A stretch of 64,000 nucleotides of DNA from Myxococcaceae bacterium (GCA_016793095.1 JAEUJQ010000024.1:1-64000); one strand, 5' to 3'; numbered from the stretch's first letter, positions 49,715 to 59,043 are shown. Notes: generated from the sequence alone by a model not told the origin. Program-made: numbers and translations.

Positions 49715-51787
49715 ATGGTGCGCCGCCTCTCCATTCTGCTCGTGGCCTCCGCGCTGCTGGGCTGCCCGAAGCCCACCGGCCCCACCGGCGGCCCCGGCCC
49801 GACGAAGCCTCGCGACGTGAAGGCCGTGCCCGCCGCCGACGAGGCGCTCCAGAAGGCCATCGTCGTCGCCGACACCCGCTCGCGGAAGGAAGGCCTCGAG
49901 GCCCTCTTCGCCGTGCGCAAGGCCTTCCCCGACAGCACCGCCGGCCAGGACGCGCTCTACCGCGCTGGCGTGCTCGCCTTCGAAGAGGGCGACTTCGTCA
50001 CCGCCCGCAAGGCCTTCAACGAGCTCGTCTTCGAGAACCCGCTCCACCCCCAGGCCGATCAAGCGCGCCTCAAGTCCGGCCTCGCGTCCGTCGAGCTGAA
50101 GGCGTGGCGCGACGCGTACCAGGTGCTCTCCCCGCTGGTGGACAAGCTGCAGGGCGGCGATCGCAAGGCCGCCGAAGACGCGCTCCAGAAGGCGGCCGCC
50201 GGCACGCAGCAGTACGGCGAGGCCCTCAAGCTCGCGATGAAGGCCATCGACGCCGCGCAGACCGACGACGAGAAGGCGGCTGCGCTCGCCCGCCTCGAAG
50301 ACGTCGTCGAGACGAAGACGAACTTCCTGTCGATCACCGAGGTCTGGCACGAGCTGCCGACGACGCACCCGGCGTGGCCGATGCTCACCTTCAAGATGGC
50401 GCGCGTGTACTACCACCTGCGCGACTGGACGAACCTCGACACCACCCTCAAGTCGCTGCTGCAGCACGCGCCGGGCTCTCCCTACACGCCCGAGGCGAAG
50501 CAGCTGCTCGCCCGCGTGTCCCGTCGAGCCGACACGAAGCCGAAGGTGGTGGGCGCGGTGCTGCCGCTGACGAGCAAGAAGTACAAGGCCATCGCCGAGA
50601 CCGTCCAGCGGGGCCTGCAGCTCGGGTTCAAGGGCAGCGACCTCGAGCTCGTCGTGAAGGACAGCGGCGACGACCCGGCCATGGCCGCGAAGCTCGTCGA
50701 GCAGCTCGTCTTCGACGACGGCGCCATCGCCATCATCGGGCCGCTCTTCACCGACGACTCCCGCCGGGCCGCGCTCGTCGCCGAGGAGCTGCAGATTCCC
50801 CTCATCACCCTGAGCCGCGCCGAGGGCCTCACCGACATCGGGCCGCACGTCTTCCGCACCATGGTGACGAACGCGCAGCAGGCCGAGGCGCTGGTGGACT
50901 ATTCGATGGCGACGCTCGGCTACAAGACGTTCGCCGTGCTCTTCCCCAACACGTCGTTCGGCACCGAGTTCACCAACGCCTTCTGGGACGCCGTCGAGGC
51001 CCGCGGCGGGACGATCCGCGGGGCCGAGACCTACCCGCACGACGCCACCACGTTCACCGACGAGGCGAAGAAGGTGGTGGGCCGCTACTACCTCGAAGAT
51101 CGCGCCGACTACCTCGAGAAGCTGCGCGACATTCGCGACAACGAGACCGACGCGTTCCGCAAGCGCAAGGCGCTCGAGAAGGCGAAGGCGGGCCTCGACC
51201 CGGTCATCGACTTCGACGCGCTGCTCCTGCCCGACAGCTGGCAGAAGGTGTCGCTCGTCGCGCCAGCGCTCGCCGTCGAGGAGATGGTCACCAACGCCTG
51301 CGACAAGCGCGATCTCGAGCGCATTCAGAAGACGACCGGCAAGGACCGGCTGAAGACGGTGACGCTGCTGGGCCCCTCGACCTGGACGAGCCCGAAGGGG
51401 CCGTCGGGCGATCCGCAGCTCCTCGAGCGCGGCGGCAAGTACGTGCTGTGCAGCGTCTTCGTCGATGGCTTCTACGAGAACAGCGATCGCCCCAGCACGA
51501 AGGCGTTCGTCACCACCTTCCGTGAGGCGTTCCAGGGTCAGTCCATCACGCTGCTCGACGCCGTCGCCTTCGACACGGCCGGGGTGGTGCGCAAGGTCAT
51601 CGACACCGCGGCTCCGAAGTCGCGCGCGGCCTTTCGCGAGGCGCTGCAGCAGCTCAAGGGCTACGAGGGCGCGACGGGCTCCATGTCGTTCACCGACAAG
51701 CGCGAGGCGAAGCGGCAGCTCTTCATCCTCAACATCACGACGAAGGGCGTCCGCGAGGTGGCCATCGTCAAGAAGCCGGAGGGCTGA
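49715..51787 (+). CDS. LpoA/LivJ-like periplasmic-binding lipoprotein with TPR domain
   Basis: The 690-residue lipoprotein starts at ATG 49715 (GTG 49706 possible) with an LLGC lipobox. Residues 40-270 form TPR helices, and 275-690 form a type I periplasmic-binding domain (VVGAVLPLTSKKYKAIAETV, IIGPLFTDDSR, VFRTMVTNAQQ, FAVLFPNTSFG). This TPR-plus-PBP1 layout matches LpoA, the outer-membrane activator of class A PBPs, or extracellular ligand-binding receptors. The outer-membrane location is inferred. It is 2 bp from the WD40 gene. Confidence 0.88.
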   Translation: MVRRLSILLVASALLGCPKPTGPTGGPGPTKPRDVKAVPAADEALQKAIVVADTRSRKEGLEALFAVRKAFPDSTAGQDALYRAGVLAFEEGDFVTARKAFNELVFENPLHPQADQARLKSGLASVELKAWRDAYQVLSPLVDKLQGGDRKAAEDALQKAAAGTQQYGEALKLAMKAIDAAQTDDEKAAALARLEDVVETKTNFLSITEVWHELPTTHPAWPMLTFKMARVYYHLRDWTNLDTTLKSLLQHAPGSPYTPEAKQLLARVSRRADTKPKVVGAVLPLTSKKYKAIAETVQRGLQLGFKGSDLELVVKDSGDDPAMAAKLVEQLVFDDGAIAIIGPLFTDDSRRAALVAEELQIPLITLSRAEGLTDIGPHVFRTMVTNAQQAEALVDYSMATLGYKTFAVLFPNTSFGTEFTNAFWDAVEARGGTIRGAETYPHDATTFTDEAKKVVGRYYLEDRADYLEKLRDIRDNETDAFRKRKALEKAKAGLDPVIDFDALLLPDSWQKVSLVAPALAVEEMVTNACDKRDLERIQKTTGKDRLKTVTLLGPSTWTSPKGPSGDPQLLERGGKYVLCSVFVDGFYENSDRPSTKAFVTTFREAFQGQSITLLDAVAFDTAGVVRKVIDTAAPKSRAAFREALQQLKGYEGATGSMSFTDKREAKRQLFILNITTKGVREVAIVKKPEG

Positions 51788-51789
51788 AG

Positions 51790-53361
51790 GTGCGCCCCGC
51801 GATGCTCGTCGCGCTGGCGCTCGTCGCCAGCTGCAAGACGTTGCCGAAGAACGACCCGAAGGTGCTCGAGGCCCTCAAGGCCAGGCCCACCGGTCACCTG
51901 AGCGGCGCCGTCGTGGCCCTCGGCGCCCCGCGGGTGCTCAACCGCGAGGACTTCGTCTGGGACACGCGGGCCGCGCCGGACTCGAGGTCGGTCGCCGTCA
52001 GCCGGCTCGGCATGAAGTCGTTCCACCTCTCGCTGTTCGGGCTCGAGGACCCGGCGAAGCCGCGCGCCGACGTGGTGGTGAACGCCCTCGAGTTCAACGT
52101 CGAGGCGCTCGACTGGTCGGCTGACGGCGCCCTCGTCGCTGCGGTGAGCCGCGATCGGTCGGTGCGCCTCTTCGACGCCGCCAACGGCGCCCAGAAGGGG
52201 GCGTGGCTGACCGACGAGGCGCTCACCGCCGTCGCCTTCCACCCGTCGGCGCCGTTGCTCGCGGTGGCCAGCACGAAGGGCCTCGTCACCGTGCTGAGCT
52301 ACCCCGAGCTCGGCTTCGTCGCGGAGGTGCGCGGGCACACCGATGAGATCACCGCCCTCGCGTGGGCCGCGACGGGAGAGCTCTTCTCGTCGAGCTGGGA
52401 TCGCTCGGTGTCGGTGTGGTCGGTGCAGGAGAGCCAGGCCGGGGCGCAGGTCGCCCGCGCCCGGTACGAGAAGAAGTCGGGGGTGCAGCCCTTCCGCGCC
52501 GTGTTCGACGGCAAGGCCTCGGCGTCGTTCGTCATCGACGCGCGGGTGCCGATGGTGGTGGTGCGGCCGACGCTCGCGCAGACCGCTGGCATCGACGTGC
52601 TCGCGCTCACTGACGAGGCGTCGATCCCCACGGCCATGGGCGCCCAGGTCTCTCGGGTCGCGAAGGGCAAGACGTTGTCCTTCAAGGGCCTCACCGTGCG
52701 CGGCGTCGACGTGGCGGTCTGCGACGCCTGCGTGCCGCAAGACGCGCAGGTGGTGCTCGGCCAGGCGTTCCTCGACCGGGTCGACGTCGCGACCGACGCC
52801 CTCACCCAGGAGTTCGTCTTCACGGCGAAGGCTGGCGCGACTGACGTCGTGGCGACGTCTCCCAGGGCGCTCGTCCGCGACCGGCGCTTCACCTTCGAGG
52901 GCTCGGTGAACGACGTGTCGGTCGATGCCTCGGGGGCAGTGCTGGCCGTGGCGCTCAGCGAGGCGAAAGGCGAGCGCACCCGCGAGGTCTACGAGCGCGA
53001 GAAGAAGAAGGAGACCGAGCCGCTTCGCCCGTGGGACTGCGCGGCCCGCGTCGACGCCCGCACGGGGAAGGTGCTCGAGACGTTGACGGGCCACCGGGGC
53101 GTCGTCTCCACCGCCGGCATCAGCCCCGACGGGAGGACGGTGGTGAGCGGCGGGTGGGACAGGACGGTGGTGCTGCACAAGGCCGTGGAGCCGCAGGTCG
53201 AGTCGTTCGGCTGGGCGGTGCGTCGCGTGCGGTTCTCCCGTGATGGCTCACTGGTGACGGTGGCCGCGTGGACGCCGCAGAACCCGCTCAACGATCACCA
53301 GAGCGATCCAGCGGCCGTCGTCTACGAGGTCGTCTACGCCGACGCCACCGTCGTGCCGTGA
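51790..53361 (+). CDS. WD40-repeat lipoprotein with retropepsin-like insert lacking DTG
   Basis: The 523-residue protein starts at GTG 51790 with an ASC lipobox. WD40 blades lie at about 100-230 (VEALDWSADGALVAAVSRDRSV, ITALAWAATGELFSSSWDRSV) and 410-500 (GVVSTAGISPDGRTVVSGGWDRTV). Between them, residues 233-340 look like a retropepsin/gag-type aspartyl protease: FVIDARVPMVVVRPTLAQ where DTGA is expected, then VVLGQAFLDRVDV. The catalytic Asp250 is kept but DTG has become DAR, so proteolysis is unlikely. It probably has a binding or scaffolding role at the envelope. Confidence 0.85.
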   Translation: MRPAMLVALALVASCKTLPKNDPKVLEALKARPTGHLSGAVVALGAPRVLNREDFVWDTRAAPDSRSVAVSRLGMKSFHLSLFGLEDPAKPRADVVVNALEFNVEALDWSADGALVAAVSRDRSVRLFDAANGAQKGAWLTDEALTAVAFHPSAPLLAVASTKGLVTVLSYPELGFVAEVRGHTDEITALAWAATGELFSSSWDRSVSVWSVQESQAGAQVARARYEKKSGVQPFRAVFDGKASASFVIDARVPMVVVRPTLAQTAGIDVLALTDEASIPTAMGAQVSRVAKGKTLSFKGLTVRGVDVAVCDACVPQDAQVVLGQAFLDRVDVATDALTQEFVFTAKAGATDVVATSPRALVRDRRFTFEGSVNDVSVDASGAVLAVALSEAKGERTREVYEREKKKETEPLRPWDCAARVDARTGKVLETLTGHRGVVSTAGISPDGRTVVSGGWDRTVVLHKAVEPQVESFGWAVRRVRFSRDGSLVTVAAWTPQNPLNDHQSDPAAVVYEVVYADATVVP

Positions 53362-54008
53362 GCCGGTTCGCGAAGACCCGCACCGACGACCTGCTCGCGC
53401 TGCTCCGCTACGCGGTCCGCCGGCGAACCAGCCCCTTCGAGGTCGCCGCTGCGCTCCGCGAGGTGCTCGAGCGCCGGGTGGCGCCGCCAGAGGTGGGCGC
53501 CGCGGTCGAGGCGTTCGACGCGACGCTCGCCGCCGAGGTGAGGGACTCCCTCGAGGGCCTGCGCGTGCCCATCGCGCGGTTCCTGCAGGCGACCGTGCCC
53601 GCCGACGTCGATGGCGTGAGGGTGGAGACGGCGTGGCAGGCGGCCGCGCACGCGCTCACGAAGCTGATCCGCCTCGAGCGGCGGCCGACGAAGCCCGAGC
53701 TGGCCCAGCTCAGGAAGCTCGCCGTCGATGACGTGCTGCTCGAGGGCGCACAGGTGGCGCTCGCGACGGCCGACCCGGCGCGGGTCGAAGAGAACCGCTG
53801 GTTCCTGCCGCTGCTCCTGCTCGATGGCGGGGAGGCCTCGCTCGACGCGTTGCTGCCCCACGTCGACGCGGCGCTCACGGGCGCGGACGACGCCCTCGAG
53901 GCGCTGAGGCCGCTCTTGCCAGTGGCCCCCGCGACGGCGCCCGTTCAGCGGCTCGTGGAGCGGTGTAACGAACGCCTCGGCCCTCGTCGCGCTCGCCGCC
54001 GCGGCTGA
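53358..54008 (+). CDS. Hypothetical helical protein
   Basis: The 216-residue protein starts at GTG 53358, overlapping the WD40 stop (GTGA). It is mostly alpha-helical (LLALLRYAVRRR, then FLPLLLLDGG), with no signal peptide, and no family is recognised. It ends the run of tightly coupled genes from 49715, so it may be a cytoplasmic partner of the two lipoproteins. Confidence 0.75.
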   Translation: MSRFAKTRTDDLLALLRYAVRRRTSPFEVAAALREVLERRVAPPEVGAAVEAFDATLAAEVRDSLEGLRVPIARFLQATVPADVDGVRVETAWQAAAHALTKLIRLERRPTKPELAQLRKLAVDDVLLEGAQVALATADPARVEENRWFLPLLLLDGGEASLDALLPHVDAALTGADDALEALRPLLPVAPATAPVQRLVERCNERLGPRRARRRG

Positions 54009-54080
54009 GTCTTCGTCGCAGGCGAAGGCGCCCTGCACGTGAGCGTCTCGGGCGGCGTCGGCTTGAACCGAACGGCGGGC

Positions 54081-54344
54081 TCAAGGTGAGCGGACCCGGT
54101 CGCGCCACCAGCCCGGCACGAGCACCGGGTAGAGGACGAGCGGCCAGCACATCGAGCCCCCCTGGTGGGCGATGCATGGCCGGTTCGCCCCGCCGGGGTT
54201 CATCACCAGCGCGCGGTGATCGGGTTCCTTCAGCACCCGCACCCGGACGAAGCCGTCGATCAGCGGCGCGAAGAAGAAGACGGCGCCAGCGAGCAGGGAG
54301 GCGGCAGCGACGGTGGCTCCGCCGGTCGGAACAGGAACGCGCAT
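54081..54344 (-). CDS. Small membrane hypothetical protein
   Basis: The 87-residue protein has one clear membrane helix (AAASLLAGAVFFFAPLI) and a second, weaker one near the C-terminus (MCWPLVLYPVLVPGWW). It lies 59 bp after the hybrid kinase gene on the same strand. It is plausible as a gene, but the support is only composition. Confidence 0.45.
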   Translation of the reverse strand: MRVPVPTGGATVAAASLLAGAVFFFAPLIDGFVRVRVLKEPDHRALVMNPGGANRPCIAHQGGSMCWPLVLYPVLVPGWWRDRVRSP

Positions 54345-54403
54345 GGGCGTGCGGGACGGGCTGCGGAGGACAACCGGCGCCGGCTGGCGGAATTCCCGGC
54401 TCG

Positions 54404-56140
54404 TCAGCTCGCAGCCGAACGGGGCCGCCGGGCGAACGCGCGCTCGAGGCTCTGTCGAAGGGCCTCGAGGTTCACCGGCTTCGACACGAAGTCATCGACG
54501 CCCGCGCTCCGCGCCGCCCGCTCGTCCTCGGGCAGCGCGCTCGCGGTGAGCGCGACGATCCACGGCTTCTCGCCGTGCTGCGCGCGGAGCCGCCGCGTCG
54601 TCTCGCGCCCATCGAGGCCCGGCATCATGATGTCCATCAGGATGACGTCGAACGGCTCGCGGGTGCAGCGCTCGAGCGCGTCGGCTCCCGAGTCCACCAC
54701 GGCGACCGTGCACCCGAGCTGCTCGATGAGCGTCGTCACGATGCGTTGGTTGGCGGCGTTGTCTTCGACCACCAGGACCCGACGCGGAAGCGGACCGCCC
54801 GTGGGAGCAGGCGCGGCGACGGGCTCGGGTCGGGTGGCCGTGGGCGCGTGCACGGTGAACCAGAAGGTGCTGCCGACGCCGACCGCGCTGGTGACGCCGA
54901 TCGCGCCGTTCATCAGCTCGGCCAGCTGCCGGCTGATGGCGAGGCCCAGGCCCGTGCCGCCGTGACGCCGGGTCGTCGTGGAGTCGAGCTGCTCGAACGG
55001 GCGGAAGAGCCGCTCCTGCTCGGCGGGGTCGATGCCGCGACCGGTGTCTCGCACCGAGAACCGCAGCCGCTCGTCGGGCGCGGTCGAGACCGACAGCTCC
55101 ACCACGCCGCGGTCGGTGAACTTGAGCGCGTTGGCGGTCAGGTTGAGCAGGATCTGCCGCACCCGGGTGCGATCGCCCAGCACCGTCTGCGGCACGTCAT
55201 CGGCGATCGACGACGAGATCGCCAGGCGGCGGGCGCGGGCCTGGGGCGTCATCAGCGCGATCACCTCGGTGACGGTCGCGCGCACGTCCCACGCCGAGCG
55301 CTCGATCACCAGCCGCCCGGCCTCGATCTTCGCGAGGTCGAGCACGTCGTCGAGCAGCTTCACCAGCGCGTCGGCGCTGTCCGACATGAGCTTCACGAAC
55401 TCGGAGGACTCGGCGTCGAGCGGGCGCAGCTTGAGCAGCTCGGTGACACCGACGATCGCGTTCATCGGCGTGCGCAGCTCATGGCTCATGTTGGCGAGGA
55501 ACGACATCTTCGTGCGGGCCGCCGCGAGCGCCTGGTCGCGCGCCTCGAGCAGGCTCTGCGTGCGCTGGCGAACCACCTCCTCGAGGCCGGCCTGGGCGAG
55601 CCGCAGCTCGTCGTTGCCGCGCAGCAGCTCCTCGCGAGCGGCCCTCGTCTCAGCCAGCGACCGACGAAGGCGCCGCAGCGCGACGAGGAACACCGCGGTC
55701 GTCACGCCGAGCGTCAGCACCGCCGTCAGCCCGCGCTGGAAGAGGGACATGCCCGGATCCGCGCGGATCAGGCCCGCGTCCTCTCCGAGGAGGAGCCCGA
55801 GACAGCCTGCGACCGACAGCCCGCAGACGATCACCGCGGCGCGCGCCGAGACGATCACCCCGGCCAGCACCGTGCACAGCAGGTAGAGCCCTACGGTGCC
55901 CGAGTAGAGGCCGCCCCGGGCGACGCTGATGGCGCCCACCATCGCCCACGCGAGCGGGAGGAAGAGCCAGGCGGCCGCGTCGATGCGCCCCCGCCGGGCG
56001 AGCAGCACGGTCAGCGCGCAGCCCGCGGCGAGGACCAGGCCGACGACGATCGCGCCGCTGCTCCCCGTTCCCGACACCAGCCGTGAGGTGAGGCCGAGCA
56101 GCGCCGAGAGGCCGACGAGGGTGGCCGACAACACGAGCAC
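54404..56140 (-). CDS. Hybrid sensor histidine kinase with receiver domain
   Basis: About 578 residues. Five or six membrane helices occupy the first 165 residues, then a coiled coil, HisKA with H220 in MSHELRTPMNAIVG, and HATPase_c (NLTANALKFTD N-box, DTGRGI and GTGLGL G-boxes). A receiver domain has D503 in LMDIMMPG and Lys in SKPVN. GTG 56140 is the first standard start after the copper-protein stop; the true start may be slightly upstream at a rare codon. The extensive membrane sensor suggests an embedded or lipid-soluble signal. Confidence 0.92.
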   Translation of the reverse strand: MLVLSATLVGLSALLGLTSRLVSGTGSSGAIVVGLVLAAGCALTVLLARRGRIDAAAWLFLPLAWAMVGAISVARGGLYSGTVGLYLLCTVLAGVIVSARAAVIVCGLSVAGCLGLLLGEDAGLIRADPGMSLFQRGLTAVLTLGVTTAVFLVALRRLRRSLAETRAAREELLRGNDELRLAQAGLEEVVRQRTQSLLEARDQALAAARTKMSFLANMSHELRTPMNAIVGVTELLKLRPLDAESSEFVKLMSDSADALVKLLDDVLDLAKIEAGRLVIERSAWDVRATVTEVIALMTPQARARRLAISSSIADDVPQTVLGDRTRVRQILLNLTANALKFTDRGVVELSVSTAPDERLRFSVRDTGRGIDPAEQERLFRPFEQLDSTTTRRHGGTGLGLAISRQLAELMNGAIGVTSAVGVGSTFWFTVHAPTATRPEPVAAPAPTGGPLPRRVLVVEDNAANQRIVTTLIEQLGCTVAVVDSGADALERCTREPFDVILMDIMMPGLDGRETTRRLRAQHGEKPWIVALTASALPEDERAARSAGVDDFVSKPVNLEALRQSLERAFARRPRSAAS

Positions 56141-56222
56141 GCCCTCGCGCTCGTCGGCGACCGGGCCCTTCAGGTTGGCTGGGTCCTCGACGATGGCGCC
56201 CCCCGGGTGGACGCCTGCCTGT

Positions 56223-57488
56223 CTACTCCGACGAGAGCAGGTTCGCGACGCACATCTCTTCGTCGCTGTTCTCGCCCCAGTTGCTCGGCTTCGAGCCGGG
56301 CTTCGAGTTGTCGAAGACGCACCGCACGCGCAGCTCGTCGCCGGGGTTGAAGCGCACCGGCTCGGCGAGCTGGTACTCCTGCTGCCAGTGGAAGTCCCAG
56401 CGAGGGAGCACGAGGATCTGCTGCTTCGTCTTGTCCGCGCGGTGGATCCACAGCTCACCGCGAGACCCGAGCGTGTGCATGTGGAACATGACGGCCTCGA
56501 TGTTGAAGCCGTTCTTCGTGTCGAGCGGTGAGCCGAGCAGGCCGAAGTTCGGGCGCGGGTCGGCGCGGTGCTCGTGAACGACCTCGTTCGAGTTCGGAGG
56601 GATCGGCATCTGCCCCGCGACCCAGTCGAACTTGAGGAAGGGCTGGTACGCGAGCCGCCGCGAGACCGAGTCTGCGACCGAGAACTCCATGGCCGTCTGA
56701 TCGGGCGAGGGCGCCGCCTCGAGCGACGAGTAGTGCATCTGCAGCACCACCGTCGCGCCGGGGGGAATCGCGACGCCGCCGCCGCGCGGGAACACCTGGC
56801 CCTGGTAGCCGGGGAGCCACGCGGTGAGCAGCTTCACCGGGAACTGCTGTGGGCGGTTGCCGAAGGGGCCGCCGAAGCACTCGTAGCCGGGCAGCGCGTC
56901 CTCCGCGTCCCACTCCGGCGGGTACCTCGCAGCGGCGCCTTCCACCAGGTACAGCGCCACGTGGTGCACGATCTTCGCGTTGCCAGGCACGCCGTTGACG
57001 CCGGTGACGTACGAGGGCGTGGTCATCGGCCAGCGCAGCACGAAGCAGCGGTAGTCGTCGGGCAGCTTCTGCGGCGTGTAGGGTTCAGCCATCTTGAGCG
57101 TGAGATCGACCTTCGGCAGGCCGGTCGAGAGCGGGGGCAGCGCCCCGCCCGGCTTCTTTGGATCGCCCTCGGGCATGCCGGCCGCGACCCACTTCGACAG
57201 CACGTCCTTCTGCGCGGCGGTGAGCGAGGGGTCCTTCAGCCAGCCGCCGACCTCGTTCGGGCTCGCGAGCCAGGGCGGCATGCGGCCCTTCTGCGTCGAG
57301 TCGGCGACCGCGGGGCCCATCGCCTTCACCGCCGCATAGGTGTCGAGGACGAACGGCGCGATGCCCCCCGCGACGTGACAGTTGACGCAGCGCCCTTCGA
57401 CGATCGGCCTGACGTCCTGGTGGTAGGTGGGCGCCGGTGGCCCGCAGGCGGCGACGAACGAGGCGAAGGCGAACACGGTGAAGCGCAT
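56223..57488 (-). CDS. c-type cytochrome fused to PHM-like copper monooxygenase domain
   Basis: The 421-residue secreted protein has an AAC lipobox-like signal and one c-heme site (C34-V-N-C37-H38) with a Met in GRMPPW as possible sixth ligand. The main domain (about 135-415) resembles ascorbate-dependent copper type II monooxygenases of the PHM/DBM family: IVHHVALYL, VLQMHYSS and FHMHTLGSRGEL supply candidate Cu ligands. The heme domain suggests electron delivery in place of ascorbate. ATG 57488 lies 46 bp after the FNR-like gene. Confidence 0.85.
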   Translation of the reverse strand: MRFTVFAFASFVAACGPPAPTYHQDVRPIVEGRCVNCHVAGGIAPFVLDTYAAVKAMGPAVADSTQKGRMPPWLASPNEVGGWLKDPSLTAAQKDVLSKWVAAGMPEGDPKKPGGALPPLSTGLPKVDLTLKMAEPYTPQKLPDDYRCFVLRWPMTTPSYVTGVNGVPGNAKIVHHVALYLVEGAAARYPPEWDAEDALPGYECFGGPFGNRPQQFPVKLLTAWLPGYQGQVFPRGGGVAIPPGATVVLQMHYSSLEAAPSPDQTAMEFSVADSVSRRLAYQPFLKFDWVAGQMPIPPNSNEVVHEHRADPRPNFGLLGSPLDTKNGFNIEAVMFHMHTLGSRGELWIHRADKTKQQILVLPRWDFHWQQEYQLAEPVRFNPGDELRVRCVFDNSKPGSKPSNWGENSDEEMCVANLLSSE

Positions 57489-57534
57489 GGGCCCGCTCCA
57501 TAGCTGACGTGGGCCTCGCCGCACCACGGGCCGT

Positions 57535-58209
57535 TCAGACATTGAGGAAGACGCGGTCGCGAGGCAGTCCGGCCCGCTCGAGGAGCGCCCGCACGTCGTC
57601 CGTCATCTCCCGCTGCCCGACGAGGAACGCGACGGTGTCGGCCGTCACCACGCGGGGGACGATGGCCTGCACGAAGCCGACCTGCCCCACCCAGCCCGGC
57701 GCCGCCTCGGTGACGACGGTGTGCACCTCGACGCCGGGCAGCGCACGCAGCTCGGACCGCCAGGGGAGCTGCCGTGGCGTCCGGTGGCCCTCGACCAGCG
57801 TGATCCGCCCGAAGTCGGCGCGCGCCGCGGCGACCAGCCCCAGCACCGAGCGAATGGGCGCCAGCGCGGTGCCCGTGCAGACGAGCAGCAGGTCGTGGCC
57901 CTGCGCCGCCTCCAGCGGAAAGCCCGGCCCCTCGGGAGCGGTGGCCTCGAGGGTCGTGCCGAGGGGCAGCGAGGCCAGCGCCTCGGTCACGCCCGCACCC
58001 CGGCGGATCAGGTAGTCGAACGAGGTCGCGCCCGGGGACGAGGCGATGGCGAACATCGACTCCTGTCCAGGCGCAACCCGGAGCCGATGGAACTGGCCAG
58101 GCCGCGCGAAGGCGGCCGACACGGCTCCGGCGACCTCGAGCCTGAGCTCCAGCAGCCCGTCATCGATGAAGGTCCGCCCCTTGATGGCGGCGGAATGCCA
58201 CGAACGCAT
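57535..58209 (-). CDS. FNR-like FAD/NAD(P)H oxidoreductase
   Basis: The 224-residue protein follows ferredoxin-NADP reductase order: an FAD-binding barrel (FARPGQFHRLRVAP, then FAIASSPG), LLLVCTGTALAPIRSVL for nucleotide binding, and FLVGQREMTDDVRALLERAG near the end. No 2Fe-2S domain is present. ATG 58209 was chosen; GTG 58230 adds seven residues. It may pass electrons to the heme/copper protein encoded next, but location (cytoplasm versus periplasm) makes direct transfer uncertain. Confidence 0.85.
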   Translation of the reverse strand: MRSWHSAAIKGRTFIDDGLLELRLEVAGAVSAAFARPGQFHRLRVAPGQESMFAIASSPGATSFDYLIRRGAGVTEALASLPLGTTLEATAPEGPGFPLEAAQGHDLLLVCTGTALAPIRSVLGLVAAARADFGRITLVEGHRTPRQLPWRSELRALPGVEVHTVVTEAAPGWVGQVGFVQAIVPRVVTADTVAFLVGQREMTDDVRALLERAGLPRDRVFLNV

Positions 58210-58254
58210 CGAGCCGTGGCATAACGGCACCGCCTCGTCTCCGGCAGGGAAAAC

Positions 58255-59043
58255 GTGCGCGCTCTTCGCAGCCTCATCTTCATCTCGCTGATCCTCACCG
58301 CGATCCTCGCCATGCTCGGCTCGGGCTGGTGGCTGTACACGGCGAGTCAGTTGCCGAACCAGATCGAGAGCGAGATGGACCTCGAGACGTTCCTTCGCCA
58401 GTCCATCGAGAGCGATCGGCAGAGCATTCAGTTCAACAAGCGCGTCGCCGAGCGCGAGAAGGTGACCTGGCCACGGCCCGACTTCTCGCGCCTGCCGAAG
58501 AACATGGTGGCGCTCTACATCACCGAGTGGGGCTGCCCGACCTACTTCCAGACGCCCCGCGAAGACGGCTGGCCGTGGATGAAGCGGGTGCTGAACAGCG
58601 CGCGCGGCGTGTACAGCGATGGGGACGGGTCGTGCGAGCTCGCGTTCGCGCGGCGGCTGGCGTCACGGCTCGGCGCGGGCAGCCCGTCGCAGCTGGCCGT
58701 GATGAGCGACCGGATCCACAAGTTCCTCAAGAAGGACCAGCTCGTCGCGTACGACCTGCACTCGATGCAGTTCGATCAGGGGGTCATCGGGGTCGAGGCC
58801 GCGGCACGCTTCCTCATGCAACGGGAGCTGCTCGATCTCTCGCTCGCCGAGCTCGCGGAGCTGCAGCTGGGGATCCCGCCCTACAACCTGTGGGGCGAGG
58901 TGATGCTCTGCACCAACGCCGCCCAGATCAAGCTCGCGCGCGATGCGCTGCTGCAAAACCTCATCAACGTCTCCCTCGTGTCCGAGGAGCAGGCGAAGGC
59001 AGCCATCGCCCAGCCGGTGCGCTGCCTCAGCGTGAAGCGGTGA
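58255..59043 (+). CDS. GT51-like transglycosylase-family protein, motifs degenerate
   Basis: The 262-residue protein starts at GTG 58255 with one N-terminal membrane helix (5-29). The C-terminal block DQGVIGVEAAARFLM, SLAELAELQLGIPP and SEEQAKAAI matches the end of GT51 peptidoglycan transglycosylases. Upstream, motif 1 keeps a Glu (ITEWGCPTYF), but motif 2 GxSTITQQ is GDGSCELAF and motif 3 is altered. There is no transpeptidase domain. It may be a monofunctional enzyme of unusual type or a non-catalytic regulator. Confidence 0.75.
   Translation: MRALRSLIFISLILTAILAMLGSGWWLYTASQLPNQIESEMDLETFLRQSIESDRQSIQFNKRVAEREKVTWPRPDFSRLPKNMVALYITEWGCPTYFQTPREDGWPWMKRVLNSARGVYSDGDGSCELAFARRLASRLGAGSPSQLAVMSDRIHKFLKKDQLVAYDLHSMQFDQGVIGVEAAARFLMQRELLDLSLAELAELQLGIPPYNLWGEVMLCTNAAQIKLARDALLQNLINVSLVSEEQAKAAIAQPVRCLSVKR

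Noticed and set aside
54313-54549. Plus-strand short frame opposite the kinase receiver domain
   Set aside because: Arg/Pro-rich translation with no family; opposite strand has a complete receiver domain with its phosphoacceptor Asp.
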